The notes beneath the pieces are model-generated. The model saw only the letters and a program-made list of their open reading frames with translations, was not told the origin of the DNA and did no database searches. From positions 1 through 64,000 of the forward strand of contig NZ_ATXK01000001.1 in NCBI RefSeq assembly GCF_000421645.1: DNA of 64,000 nucleotides, in the 5' to 3' direction. The position numbers were made by a program, and so were the translations under genes. Positions 44,108-52,709 of this stretch are shown one piece after another; position 1 is the first letter of the stretch; each line of letters starts with the position of its first letter. This stretch comes from Aurantimonas coralicida DSM 14790 (GTDB lineage: Bacteria; Pseudomonadota; Alphaproteobacteria; Rhizobiales; Rhizobiaceae).

Positions 44108-44608
44108 TCAGCCATGCCACGCCGCCAGACAGCCGGGCTGCGCGCCGGTGACGGGATCGCGCGGCGGCAGCGCCAGCGCCGCGATCTGTTTCTGCGCATC
44201 GGTCAGCTCGCGGTCGCCGGCGCGCAGGATGGTGCCGCTCTGGCCGGGCGGATAGGCGCCGACGACGGCGAAATCGGGCGTCGCCGACAGCCGCCGATGT
44301 CCGACGCCGGCGGGGATCACCACCACGTCGCCCGGCCGCATCCGCGTCGTGATCCCGCCCGGCCCGCCAAAGCCGATCTCCGCTTCGCCGCCGACGCAGC
44401 CGAGCACCTCGTGACCGTCGGCATGATAGTGCCAGTAGTCGAAGACCGTGTAGGTCCAGCAGCCCTGCCAGCCATGCTCCCGGAAGCGTTCGGTCATTAC
44501 GGACGCGGTCGCGTCTTCCGCACCGACAGCCTCGCGCAACACAAGCAGTGGCAAGGAGCTGTTGGGAATATCGTCCCGCGCCGGGAACAGGTGGGTTTCG
44601 ACTTCCAT
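44108..44608 (-). CDS. Cupin domain protein (YjlB-like)
   Basis: 166 residues from MEVETHLFPARDDIPNSSLP, with GAGGCGAA before the ATG. The cupin barrel shows YWHYHADGHEVLGCVGGEAE with two metal-ligand histidines and an Glu, and GDVVVIPAGVGHRRL with the third His. The family resembles YjlB of Bacillus; substrate unknown. A longer frame overlaps the divergent kinase-like gene. Confidence 0.88.
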   Translation of the reverse strand: MEVETHLFPARDDIPNSSLPLLVLREAVGAEDATASVMTERFREHGWQGCWTYTVFDYWHYHADGHEVLGCVGGEAEIGFGGPGGITTRMRPGDVVVIPAGVGHRRLSATPDFAVVGAYPPGQSGTILRAGDRELTDAQKQIAALALPPRDPVTGAQPGCLAAWHG

Positions 44609-44720
44609 TTCGCCTCGCAAGGGTCGATAATTCCGCAAAGATCGGTCGCGCGTCCGGCGCCGCGCGATTGCGCTTGCTTGGCGGAAGCTAGGCGACATTC
44701 CTGCCCAGTCCACGAGATCC

Positions 44721-45794
44721 ATGCCCCAGCATCGTCCCCCGCTTCCCGTTCTTGCCGCGCCCTTCGTTGTCGATACGGTACTCAAACGCGACGTCTTCGG
44801 CGAGATCGCCGCCGGTCACCTCGCCAATGCGCCCGACACCCCGGTAACGCGTCGCCGCGTCGGGAGCGCCGCGCGCTGGGTCCGCCGCTTCGCCTGGCAT
44901 CTTGCCGGGCGCGAGATCCGCGCGCTGCAAACGCTGGGCCCCGTCGCCGGCACCCCGACCCTTCTCGGCGTCGATTCCGAGGCGCTCTACCGGTCCTGGA
45001 TCGAGGGTACGCCGCTGCATGTCGCCCGCCCGATCGGCAACACCGCCTATTTCCGCGACGCCAAGCGGCTGCTGCGCTCGCTGCACCGGGCCGGCATCAC
45101 CCACAACGATCTCGCCAAGCCGCAGAACTGGCTGATGACCCCGGACGGCAAGGCGGCGCTGATCGACATGCAGCTCGCCACCTTCTTTCCGCGCCGCACG
45201 CGCCTGTTCCGGCTCCTGGCCCGCGAGGATCTGCGCCATCTCCTCAAGCACAAGCGCAGCTTCTGCCGCGAGGCGCTGACGGCGTCCGAAAAGCGCATGC
45301 TCGCGACGAAGAGCCTGCCGGCGCGGGTCTGGATGGCGACCTTCAAGCCGGTCTACAACATGGTCACCCGGGGCATCTTCAACTGGTCGGATGGCGAGGG
45401 CACGCGCGACCGGATGGACACCGACGGGGTGGCGATCAAGGCGCGGGTCGCCGCCGATCCCGCCATCGCCGGCTTCGCCCTCGTGCCCTATCCCTATCCG
45501 CGCCAGCGCGGCGTCGGCCTCTATCTCTTCGCCGAACCGGCACCGGACACCGATGCGGCGGCGCTGGAGCAACGCCTCCGCGACGCGCCGCGTCCCCGTC
45601 CCGACCTCGTGCAGGTGGTCGCGACCCTGCCCCGCGACGCCATCGGCACCGTGCGCGAGGATCTCCTGCGGCTGGTGGCGATCAACCAGGTCGAACGCCT
45701 CGCCGCCGTCGCCGGCGACGACACCGCCCTCGCCATCACCCAACGCATCGCCGAAGACCGCCGCAACCTCACCGACCGCCGCTTCAAACGGTAG
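44721..45794 (+). CDS. Kinase-like protein fused to an acyl-CoA-synthetase-like C-terminal domain
   Basis: 357 residues. The first ~215 residues resemble RIO/lipopolysaccharide-kinase folds: the catalytic loop GITHNDLAKPQNWLM and the metal-binding DMQLATFF (the DFG place) are both present, while the N-terminal glycine loop is weak. The last ~120 residues (AADPAIAGFALVPYPYPRQR ... QVVATLPRDAIGTVREDLLR) resemble the small C-terminal domain of AMP-forming acyl-CoA synthetases, without the large adenylation domain. Substrate unknown; a lipid or cell-envelope role is a guess. Divergent from the cupin gene. Confidence 0.75.
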   Translation: MPQHRPPLPVLAAPFVVDTVLKRDVFGEIAAGHLANAPDTPVTRRRVGSAARWVRRFAWHLAGREIRALQTLGPVAGTPTLLGVDSEALYRSWIEGTPLHVARPIGNTAYFRDAKRLLRSLHRAGITHNDLAKPQNWLMTPDGKAALIDMQLATFFPRRTRLFRLLAREDLRHLLKHKRSFCREALTASEKRMLATKSLPARVWMATFKPVYNMVTRGIFNWSDGEGTRDRMDTDGVAIKARVAADPAIAGFALVPYPYPRQRGVGLYLFAEPAPDTDAAALEQRLRDAPRPRPDLVQVVATLPRDAIGTVREDLLRLVAINQVERLAAVAGDDTALAITQRIAEDRRNLTDRRFKR

Positions 45795-45840
45795 GGGGTG
45801 GTGTCCATGGAGGTGGCCGTGACGGCACGGTGAGCCTTCG

Positions 45841-45963
45841 TTTTGCGGGGCTTTCATTCGGCAACGTGGCGGCGGCGCGACGGGTTTGGCATGGGTCCTC
45901 GGGTCAAGCCCGAGGATGACGCCCGTGTTTGAAGGAAGCGATCATCCTGCAGCGCAGGCGGCT
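45841..45963 (+). repeat. Dispersed palindromic repeat, copy 1
   Basis: About 123 bp. The core GGCATGGGTCCTCGGGTCAA runs into GCCCGAGGATGACGCC; CCTCGGG and CCCGAGG pair around TCAAG. Flanking parts (TTTTGCGGGG at the start, GCGATCATCCTGCAGCG at the end) are shared with copy 2. Confidence 0.85.
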
Positions 45964-45988
45964 CGTGTCGTGCGGTTGCTCGGCTCGG

Positions 45989-46113
45989 TTTTGCGGGGGC
46001 TCATATTCGGCAACGCCGCGGCTGCGCGAACGGTTTGGCATGGGTCCTCGGGTCAAGCCCGAGGATGACGCCCTTGTTTGAGGCAAGCGATCATCCTGCA
46101 GCGAAGGCGGCTT
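45989..46113 (+). repeat. Dispersed palindromic repeat, copy 2
   Basis: About 125 bp, same order of segments as copy 1 and very similar throughout, 148 bp further on, so the two form a tandem pair. Confidence 0.85.
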
Positions 46114-46172
46114 GGGTCACGGTCGCTCGGGTCGCCCACCAGCGTCCGCGACTGGCTTCGACCTCCCTCCCC

Positions 46173-46207
46173 GCGTCATCCTCGGGCTTGACCCGAGGAC
46201 CCATGCC
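46173..46207 (-). repeat. Dispersed palindromic repeat core, inverted copy
   Basis: GCGTCATCCTCGGGCTTGAC followed by CCGAGGACCCATGCC is the exact complement of the core of the other copies. Confidence 0.85.
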
Positions 46208-46345
46208 TCAGCGCCGACACCGCCGCGACGGTGACAAGCCGGCACCTTCGCCATAACGGCAGCGCATTGCGGCATACCGCCACAACTTCATCAAGCGTCA
46301 GCCGGGGCTATCGATACACGTGGCGATTGCCATGAGATGCGCCGC

Positions 46346-46440
46346 CGTTTGACGGGGCTGCTGTTCGGCAACGCCGCGGCGGCGCGAAGGGCTTGGCATG
46401 GGTCCTCGGGTCAAGCCCGAGGATGACGCCCGTGTTTGAG
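46346..46440 (+). repeat. Dispersed palindromic repeat, copy 4
   Basis: Begins CGTTTGACGGGGCTG, keeps TTCGGCAACGCCGCGG as in copy 2, and has the full palindromic core near 46396-46431. The right flank is shorter. Confidence 0.85.
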
Positions 46441-46484
46441 GGGTTCGCCACCACCACGTCGGCGCGCCACAACGCCCCCCGCCC

Positions 46485-47654
46485 TCATCCCAGCCGTGCG
46501 GCAATCGCCTTCCCGGCCGCGACGCCCGAGGCCCAGGCCCATTGGAAATTGTAGCCGCCGAGCCAGCCGGTGACGTCGACGGCCTCGCCGATGGCGTAGA
46601 GGCCGGGGACGCGTCGGGCTTCCATGGTCTTGGACGACAGCTCCGCCGTATCGATGCCGCCGGCGGTCACCTCGGCCTTGGCATAGCCCTCGGTGCCGGT
46701 CGGGCGGAAGCGCAGGCGTGTCAGCGTCTCGGCGGCCAGATCCAGCTCGGCATCGGTGATGGCGCCCAGCGGCCGCGTCTCGCCGATGCGCTCGGCCAAG
46801 GCGTCGGCGAGGCGGTTGGGCAGCCTTTCGGCGAGCGCCGCCTTCATGTGGGCGCGCGGCATGCGCCGCTTCGCCGCCCGCAGCATCTCGGCGGCATCCT
46901 TGACCAGGGTCAGCTCGACGGTCTCCCCCGACGACCAGTAGGACGAGACCTGCAGGATCGCCGGGCCCGACAGGCCTTTGTGGGTGAACAGCGACGCCTC
47001 CTCGAAGGCGATGTCGCGCACCCGCGCGATGGTCGGGCAGGCCACGCCGGAAATCTCGCGAAACAGCATCTCGTCCTTGCCGAGCGTCAGCGGCACCAGC
47101 GCAGGGCGCGGGGTGACGAGTTTCAGGCCGAAGCGCTCGGCGATCTCGTAGGCCTTGCCGGTGGCGCCCATCTTCGGGATCGACGGCCCGCCCGTGGCGA
47201 TGACCAGCGCCGGGGCGGATGCGCCGGCGACCCGGAAGCGGCCGTCGGCATGCGCGATCTCGCCCACCGGCGTCGACAGGCGGATCTCGACGGCGCCCAA
47301 TCGGCATTCGGCCAGCAGCATGTCGACGATCTGCTTCGCCGATCCGTCGCAGAACAGCTGCCCGAGGGTCTTTTCATGCCAGGCAATGCCGTAGCGCTCG
47401 ACCAGCGCGAGAAAGTCCCACTGGGTGTAGCGGCTGAGCGCCGACTTGGCGAAATGCGGATTCTCCGAGAGGTAGCAGTGCGGCTCGGTCTCGCGATTGG
47501 TGAAATTGCAGCGCCCGCCGCCGGAGATCAGGATCTTCTTTCCCGGCGCCTCGGCATGGTCGAGGACCAGGACGCGCGCCCCCACCTGCCCGGCGGTCGC
47601 CGCCGCCAGAAGCCCGGCGCCGCCGGCACCCAGAATGATCGCGTCGTATTCCAT
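46485..47654 (-). CDS. YhiN/HI0933-family FAD-dependent oxidoreductase
   Basis: 389 residues. The dinucleotide fold DAIILGAGGAGLLAAATAGQ at the N-terminus, GKKILISGGGRCNFTN near residue 40, and the C-terminal GLYAIGEAVDVTGWLGGYNF are the family's marks. Members are flavoproteins of unsettled role (a link to tRNA or lipid chemistry is debated). 79 bp downstream of uvrD on the same strand. Confidence 0.93.
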   Translation of the reverse strand: MEYDAIILGAGGAGLLAAATAGQVGARVLVLDHAEAPGKKILISGGGRCNFTNRETEPHCYLSENPHFAKSALSRYTQWDFLALVERYGIAWHEKTLGQLFCDGSAKQIVDMLLAECRLGAVEIRLSTPVGEIAHADGRFRVAGASAPALVIATGGPSIPKMGATGKAYEIAERFGLKLVTPRPALVPLTLGKDEMLFREISGVACPTIARVRDIAFEEASLFTHKGLSGPAILQVSSYWSSGETVELTLVKDAAEMLRAAKRRMPRAHMKAALAERLPNRLADALAERIGETRPLGAITDAELDLAAETLTRLRFRPTGTEGYAKAEVTAGGIDTAELSSKTMEARRVPGLYAIGEAVDVTGWLGGYNFQWAWASGVAAGKAIAARLG

Positions 47655-47733
47655 CGTCGCTCTTTGCGGTGAGATGCGGGAGCCTTGCCCGCCAACGGGT
47701 CCGGCCGTCAGGCGGGCGGCGGCCGGCCGATGC

Positions 47734-50376
47734 TCAGGTCGGCTCCACGAAGCCTTCGAGCACGCGCTTCTGGCCGGCCTTGTCGAAATCGACGGTCAGC
47801 TTGTTGCCCTCGACGCTGGCGACGGTGCCGTTGCCGAATTTCAGATGGAAGACCCGGTCGCCGGAGGCAAAGCGGCTGGCTTCGGTCGCCACCGACTTGG
47901 CCACCAGTTCGCCCTCGATATCGCGTGGACCGCCCTTGCGGGCCGCGGCATTGAGGCCGAAGCCGGTGCGCGGCGGCTGGTTGTGGCCCTTGCCGCCGTG
48001 CTGGCCGCTGCGGGCGCCGACGCCGCCCTCGTCATAGCTGATCTCGCGGGTGCGCCCGCCCGACCAGCCGTCGCCGCCCCGGCCGCGCCCGCCATTGCCG
48101 CCGGCAAAGCCGGCATTGGCCGCCTGGGCGCGGCGCCAGCCCGGCGTCGTATAGGCGCCTTCCTGAAAGGCCGCGGCGCCGTCCCAGCGGCTGGCGCCAT
48201 AGCCGCCGAAGCCGCCGGCCCCGTAACCGCCATAGGAGGTGTTGGCTTCCATCACCTCGACATGCGCCTCGGGCAGTTCGTCGAGAAAGCGCGAGGGAAT
48301 GGTCGACTGCCACATGCCGTGAATGCGGCGATTGGAGACGAACCAGATCTTCACCCGCTGCTTGCCGCGGGTGATACCGACATAGGCCAGCCGGCGCTCT
48401 TCCTCGAGGCCGGAGCGGCCGCCCTCGTCGAGGGCGCGCTGATGGGGAAACAGCCCCTCCTCCCAGCCGGGCAGAAAGACGGTTTCGAACTCCAGCCCCT
48501 TGGCCGCGTGCAGCGTCATGATCGAGACGGCGTCCATCTCGGCGTTCTGCTCGGTGTCCATGACCAGCGCCACATGCTCCAGGAAGGAGGGCAGCGTGTC
48601 ATAGGCCTCCATGGAGCGGATGAGTTCCTTGAGGTTCTCCAGCCGGCCCGGCGCCTCGGCCGAGCGGTCGTTATGCCACATCTCGGTGTAGCCGGATTCC
48701 TCGAGGATCTGCTCGGCGAGGTCGGTGTGCTTGGCGGTGGACAATTGCTCGGCCCAGCGCACCAGATCGGTGACCACCCGGCGCAGCGCGTTGCGCGGTT
48801 TGGGCTTCAGCTCCTCGGTTTCCACCATCTCGACCGCCGCCGCGATCAGCGGCACGCCGCGGGCGCGGGCATAATCGTGCAGCAGCCGCATGGTGGCGTC
48901 GCCGAGCCCGCGCTTGGGCGTGTTGACGATCCGCTCGAAGGCCAGATCGTCGGCCGGCTGGCAGACGCAGCGGAAATAGGCGAGCGCGTCGCGCACCTCC
49001 ATCCGCTCATAGAACCGCGGACCGCCGATCACCCGGTAGTTCAGCCCCATGGTGACGAAGCGGTCCTCGAACTCGCGCATCTGGAACGAGGCGCGCACCA
49101 GGATCGCCATGTCGTTGAGATTGTGGTCCTCGCGCCGCTGCAGGTCCTCGATCGCCTCGCCGATCGCTCGCGCCTCCTCCTCCGAATCCCAGCCGGCATT
49201 GACCTCGACCTTCTGGTGCTCGGGGTCGGAATAGTCGGTGAACAGCGTCTTGCCGAGCCGGTCCTCGTTATGGGCGATCAGATGCGAGGCCGCGCCGAGG
49301 ATGTGGGCGGTGGAGCGATAATTGCGCTCCAGCCGGATCACCGTCGCGCCAGGAAAGTCCCGGTCGAAGCGCAGGATGTTGTCGACCTCGGCGCCGCGCC
49401 AGCCATAGATCGACTGGTCGTCGTCGCCGACGCAGCAGATGTTGACAGGCGGCCGCTCCGCCGCGCCCGCCTCGGCGGTGCCCGCCTGCGTCACGGCGCC
49501 GGCGCCCGCCGCCTGCCGAAGCGCGGGGCTGCGCCCGGTCTCGCCCCGCACCTGCGAACGCTGGGCCAGAAGCCGCAGCCAGAGATACTGGGCGACGTTG
49601 GTGTCCTGGTACTCGTCCACCAGGATGTAGCGGAAGCGGTCGTGATACTCGGCGAGGACGTCCGGGTTGTCCCGGAAGATGGCGATCGGATGCAGCAGGA
49701 GATCGCCGAAATCGCAGGCGTTGAGGGACTGCAGCCGCGCCTGGTAGGCGGCGTAGAGTTCCCGCCCCTTGCCGTTGGCGAAGGCCCGCGCGTCGCCCTC
49801 GGGAATGTCCTTCGGCGTCAGCGCCTTGTTCTTCCAGCCATCCAGCATGTTGGCGAAGGTGCGGGCCGGCCAGCGCTTGTCGTCGAGATTCTCGGCCTTG
49901 ATGAGCTGCTTGATCAGCCGGATCTGGTCGTCCGTGTCCAGAATGGTGAAGTTCGACTTCAGCCCGGCCAGCTCGGCATGGCGGCGCAGGATCTTCACGC
50001 CGATCGAGTGGAAGGTGCCGAGCCACGGCATGCCCTCGACCTGTTCGCCGACCAGAAGGCCGATGCGCTGCTTCATCTCGCGCGCGGCCTTGTTGGTGAA
50101 GGTCACGGCGAGGATCTGGGACGGCCAGGCCCTGCCGGTGGCGAGGATATGGGCGATGCGCGTCGTCAGGACGCGCGTCTTGCCCGTGCCGGCGCCGGCC
50201 AGCACCAGCACCGGACCCTCGGTGGTCTCCACGGCGGCGCGCTGCTCTGCATTGAGGCCGGAGAGATAGTCCGGCGCCCCCGCATTGCGGGCCACCCCGC
50301 GGGCCGACAGTGCACGAGCGGCGATGCCGCCGGGACGGGCCGCCGGGACCCCGGTTGATTCGTCGAAATCAGTCAT
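47734..50376 (-). CDS. uvrD: ATP-dependent DNA helicase, UvrD/PcrA type
   Basis: 880 residues from MTDFDESTGVPAARP. Superfamily 1 motifs: GLNAEQRAAVETTEGPVLVL (Q-motif), LAGAGTGKTRVLTTRIAHIL (Walker A), ILVDEYQDTN (Walker B), VGDDDQSIYGWRGAE, VIRLERNYRST, IMTLHAAKGLEFETVFLPGW and RRLAYVGITRGKQR. It unwinds DNA in repair and replication. Between motifs Ib/II and III there is an Ala/Gly-rich insertion (SPALRQAAGAGAVTQAGTAE), and a Gly/Arg-rich segment precedes the C-terminal Tudor-like RNA-polymerase-binding domain (GDRVFHLKFGNGTVASVEGN). The frame extends to 51477 but that part is antisense to the next gene. Confidence 0.96.
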   Translation of the reverse strand: MTDFDESTGVPAARPGGIAARALSARGVARNAGAPDYLSGLNAEQRAAVETTEGPVLVLAGAGTGKTRVLTTRIAHILATGRAWPSQILAVTFTNKAAREMKQRIGLLVGEQVEGMPWLGTFHSIGVKILRRHAELAGLKSNFTILDTDDQIRLIKQLIKAENLDDKRWPARTFANMLDGWKNKALTPKDIPEGDARAFANGKGRELYAAYQARLQSLNACDFGDLLLHPIAIFRDNPDVLAEYHDRFRYILVDEYQDTNVAQYLWLRLLAQRSQVRGETGRSPALRQAAGAGAVTQAGTAEAGAAERPPVNICCVGDDDQSIYGWRGAEVDNILRFDRDFPGATVIRLERNYRSTAHILGAASHLIAHNEDRLGKTLFTDYSDPEHQKVEVNAGWDSEEEARAIGEAIEDLQRREDHNLNDMAILVRASFQMREFEDRFVTMGLNYRVIGGPRFYERMEVRDALAYFRCVCQPADDLAFERIVNTPKRGLGDATMRLLHDYARARGVPLIAAAVEMVETEELKPKPRNALRRVVTDLVRWAEQLSTAKHTDLAEQILEESGYTEMWHNDRSAEAPGRLENLKELIRSMEAYDTLPSFLEHVALVMDTEQNAEMDAVSIMTLHAAKGLEFETVFLPGWEEGLFPHQRALDEGGRSGLEEERRLAYVGITRGKQRVKIWFVSNRRIHGMWQSTIPSRFLDELPEAHVEVMEANTSYGGYGAGGFGGYGASRWDGAAAFQEGAYTTPGWRRAQAANAGFAGGNGGRGRGGDGWSGGRTREISYDEGGVGARSGQHGGKGHNQPPRTGFGLNAAARKGGPRDIEGELVAKSVATEASRFASGDRVFHLKFGNGTVASVEGNKLTVDFDKAGQKRVLEGFVEPT

Positions 50377-50526
50377 CCGCGCCAATGTAAGACTTCGCGC
50401 GCGGAACACTAGGGAAGCGGTCGCCGGAAGCCGGCATGGCGCGGCCGCGATGCGCGATTGCCGCCGCATTGCACCGCGGGCGCTACGGGTTAGTATGCCC
50501 TGCGAACGGTGATGGAGCAGGCGATC

Positions 50527-51411
50527 ATGGACGACAGGACCCCGACGATCACCCAGGCGATGATCGATGCCTATGACGAATACACGCACCTGACGCTCGA
50601 TCGCCGCGGCTTCATGCGCCGGCTGACGGCACTGGCCGGTTCGGCGACGGCCGCGGCCGCGATCGCCCCGCTGATGGCCGCATCCAGCGCCCGCGCCGCC
50701 ATCGTCGCACCGGACGATCCGCGTCTGGCCGGCGTCTGGGCCACCTATCCCGGCGCCAGCGGCGAGATGAAGGCCTATGTGGCCCGGCCCGCCGATGCGA
50801 CCGATGCCCTGCCCTGCGTGCTGGTGATCCACGAGAACCGCGGTCTCAACGCCCATATCCAGGACGTCGCCCGGCGGCTGGCGCTGGAAGGTTTCCTCGT
50901 CGTGGCGCCCGACTTCCTGTCGCCGGCCGGCGGCACGCCCCCGGACGAGGACAAGGCCCGCGAGATGATCGGCGCGCTGGACGCCGAGACCCGCATCGCC
51001 GACGCTGTGGCGTCCCGCAAATGGCTCGCCGGCCGCGAAGACGGCAATGGCCGCGTCGGGGCGGTCGGCTTCTGCTGGGGCGGCGGTCTCGTCAACGACC
51101 TCGCCGTCGCCGATCCGGACCTTGCCGCCGGTGTCGCCTATTACGGCCGCCAGCCGGATGCGGACAAGGTCGCCGACATCAAGGCGGCGATGCTCTTGCA
51201 TTACGCCGGCCTCGACGAGCGCATCAATGCCGGCATCGACGCCTATCGCGACGCGCTGGAGGCCGCCGGCACCGAGCATCAGGTCCATGTCTATGCGGGC
51301 GTCAACCATGCCTTCAACAACGACACCTCGCAGGCCCGCTACGACGAGGTCGCCGCCGGGCTGGCCTGGGGCCGCACCGTCGACTTCCTGAAGACGCATC
51401 TGGGCAGCTAG
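50527..51411 (+). CDS. Dienelactone hydrolase family protein with Tat signal
   Basis: 294 residues. A twin-arginine signal (DRRGFMRRLTALAGSATAAA) ending near SSARA predicts export of a folded protein. The alpha/beta hydrolase core has the nucleophilic Cys in VGAVGFCWGGGLV, an Asp region (LDERINAG) and the His in YAGVNHAFNND. Substrate unknown; the family hydrolyses dienelactones and related esters. Start at 50527 (MDDRTPTIT) follows GGAG by 9 nt; an ATG at 50509 is less well placed. An MFS gene follows 19 bp later, so the two are probably co-transcribed. Confidence 0.92.
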   Translation: MDDRTPTITQAMIDAYDEYTHLTLDRRGFMRRLTALAGSATAAAAIAPLMAASSARAAIVAPDDPRLAGVWATYPGASGEMKAYVARPADATDALPCVLVIHENRGLNAHIQDVARRLALEGFLVVAPDFLSPAGGTPPDEDKAREMIGALDAETRIADAVASRKWLAGREDGNGRVGAVGFCWGGGLVNDLAVADPDLAAGVAYYGRQPDADKVADIKAAMLLHYAGLDERINAGIDAYRDALEAAGTEHQVHVYAGVNHAFNNDTSQARYDEVAAGLAWGRTVDFLKTHLGS

Positions 51412-51430
51412 GCCCACCGGGACAGCCCGG

Positions 51431-52705
51431 ATGCGTGCCGCACACGCCGTCCTCTGCCTGGCCTTCGGCGAAACCATCGTCTGGGCCGGCTTCTACTATC
51501 TCTTCCCGGCGCTCCTCCTGCGCTGGGAAGCCGATGCCGGCTGGTCCAAGACCTGGCTCACGGCGGCCTTCGCGGCGGCCATCATCGTCTCGGCAATTGT
51601 CTCGCCGATGGCGGGGCGCCTGATCGACCGCGGCCACGGTCCGCTGGTGATGGGCGGCTCCGCTCTGGCGGGGGCGATCCTTCTGGCGCTGCTGCCCTTC
51701 GCCGACACGCTGCCCGGCTTCACGCTGCTCTGGCTCGGAATCGGCGCGGCGATGGGCGGCTGCCTCTACGAGCCCTGCTTCGCCTTGGTCACGCGGGCGC
51801 TTGGCGCCGATGCCCGCCCGGCGATCACCCGGGTCACGCTGGTGGCGGGTTTTGCCGGCACCCTGTCCTTTCCGCTCAATCACGTCATGGCCGAGACGGC
51901 CGGCTGGCAGGGCGCCGTCTGGCTGTTCGCCGCGCTCGTCGGATGCCTGGGCGTGCCGCTGATCGTCCTCGGCGCCCGGGCGCTCGAAGCCTCCGCCGGC
52001 CTTGCGAGCGAAGCCCACGGCCATGGCGGCCCCGGCGAGGCGACCGCCAGTCCGACCGTTGCCGCGCCGGCGTTGGCCACGACCGCGTCGTCCGCGCCGG
52101 CCCCCGCCCTTCTGCGCCGTCCGCTGTTCTGGTACCTCGCCGCCGGCTTCTCGCTGCTCGGCTTCAATCACGGCGTGGTGCTGAACCATCTCCTGCCGAT
52201 CCTCGCCGACCGGGGCGTCAGCCTCGATCTCGCGGTCCTCGCAGCGGCGATGATCGGGCCGATGCAGGTCGCCGGGCGGCTGGCGCTGATGCTCGGCGGC
52301 GCCCGCCTGTCCAACGCATGGGTGACGACGCTGTCCTTCGCCTTCGTGATCACGGCAACGCTCTGCCTGATCGCGGCGGAGTTCGCGCCCCTTCTGGTGA
52401 TCGCCTTCGTCGTCCTGCAGGGCAGCGGCTACGGCGTCCTCAGCATCATGCGGCCGGTGATGACGCGGGAGATCCTCGGCCAGGCCCGGTTCGGCGCGAT
52501 CAGCGGCGCCATGGCCGTACCGTATCTGTGCGCCTACGCCCTGTCGCCCTTTGTCGGCTCGCTGCTCTGGGCGGCCGGCGGCTACGACGTCGCGCTGGCG
52601 GTGGTGGCGCTGCTCACCCTTGTCGGGCTGGCCTGCTACCGGGCGGCCCTGCGCCATGCGACCGCCCCAGCGATCCCGCCAAGACCGGCCCGCCAGCCAT
52701 CGTGA
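51431..52705 (+). CDS. Major facilitator superfamily transporter
   Basis: 424 residues with 12 predicted membrane helices and a central Ala/Thr/Pro-rich cytoplasmic loop (about 190-225). The motif A region between helices 2 and 3 is PMAGRLIDRGHGPLVMGGSA. The substrate cannot be predicted. It starts 19 bp after the exported dienelactone hydrolase gene, which suggests uptake or efflux of a related compound. Confidence 0.9.
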   Translation: MRAAHAVLCLAFGETIVWAGFYYLFPALLLRWEADAGWSKTWLTAAFAAAIIVSAIVSPMAGRLIDRGHGPLVMGGSALAGAILLALLPFADTLPGFTLLWLGIGAAMGGCLYEPCFALVTRALGADARPAITRVTLVAGFAGTLSFPLNHVMAETAGWQGAVWLFAALVGCLGVPLIVLGARALEASAGLASEAHGHGGPGEATASPTVAAPALATTASSAPAPALLRRPLFWYLAAGFSLLGFNHGVVLNHLLPILADRGVSLDLAVLAAAMIGPMQVAGRLALMLGGARLSNAWVTTLSFAFVITATLCLIAAEFAPLLVIAFVVLQGSGYGVLSIMRPVMTREILGQARFGAISGAMAVPYLCAYALSPFVGSLLWAAGGYDVALAVVALLTLVGLACYRAALRHATAPAIPPRPARQPS

Positions 52706-52709
52706 TCCG

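Larger units (their letters stand above)
45795..46484. other. Repeat-filled intergenic region
   Basis: Almost 700 bp without a supported gene. It consists of about four copies of a palindromic repeat family, listed separately, in both orientations. Short open frames translating as SSGLTRGPMP arise from the repeats and are not genes. Confidence 0.8.

Noticed and set aside
45886-46256. Short frames reading SSGLTRGPMP in the repeat region
   Set aside because: They come from the palindromic repeats and occur in both orientations; no ribosome sites.
45841-46440. CRISPR array
   Set aside because: Only four repeat copies, uneven spacing, mixed orientation and no cas genes.
47497-50358. 953-codon rightward open frame
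   Set aside because: Antisense to uvrD and the YhiN-type gene; composition typical of a shadow frame.
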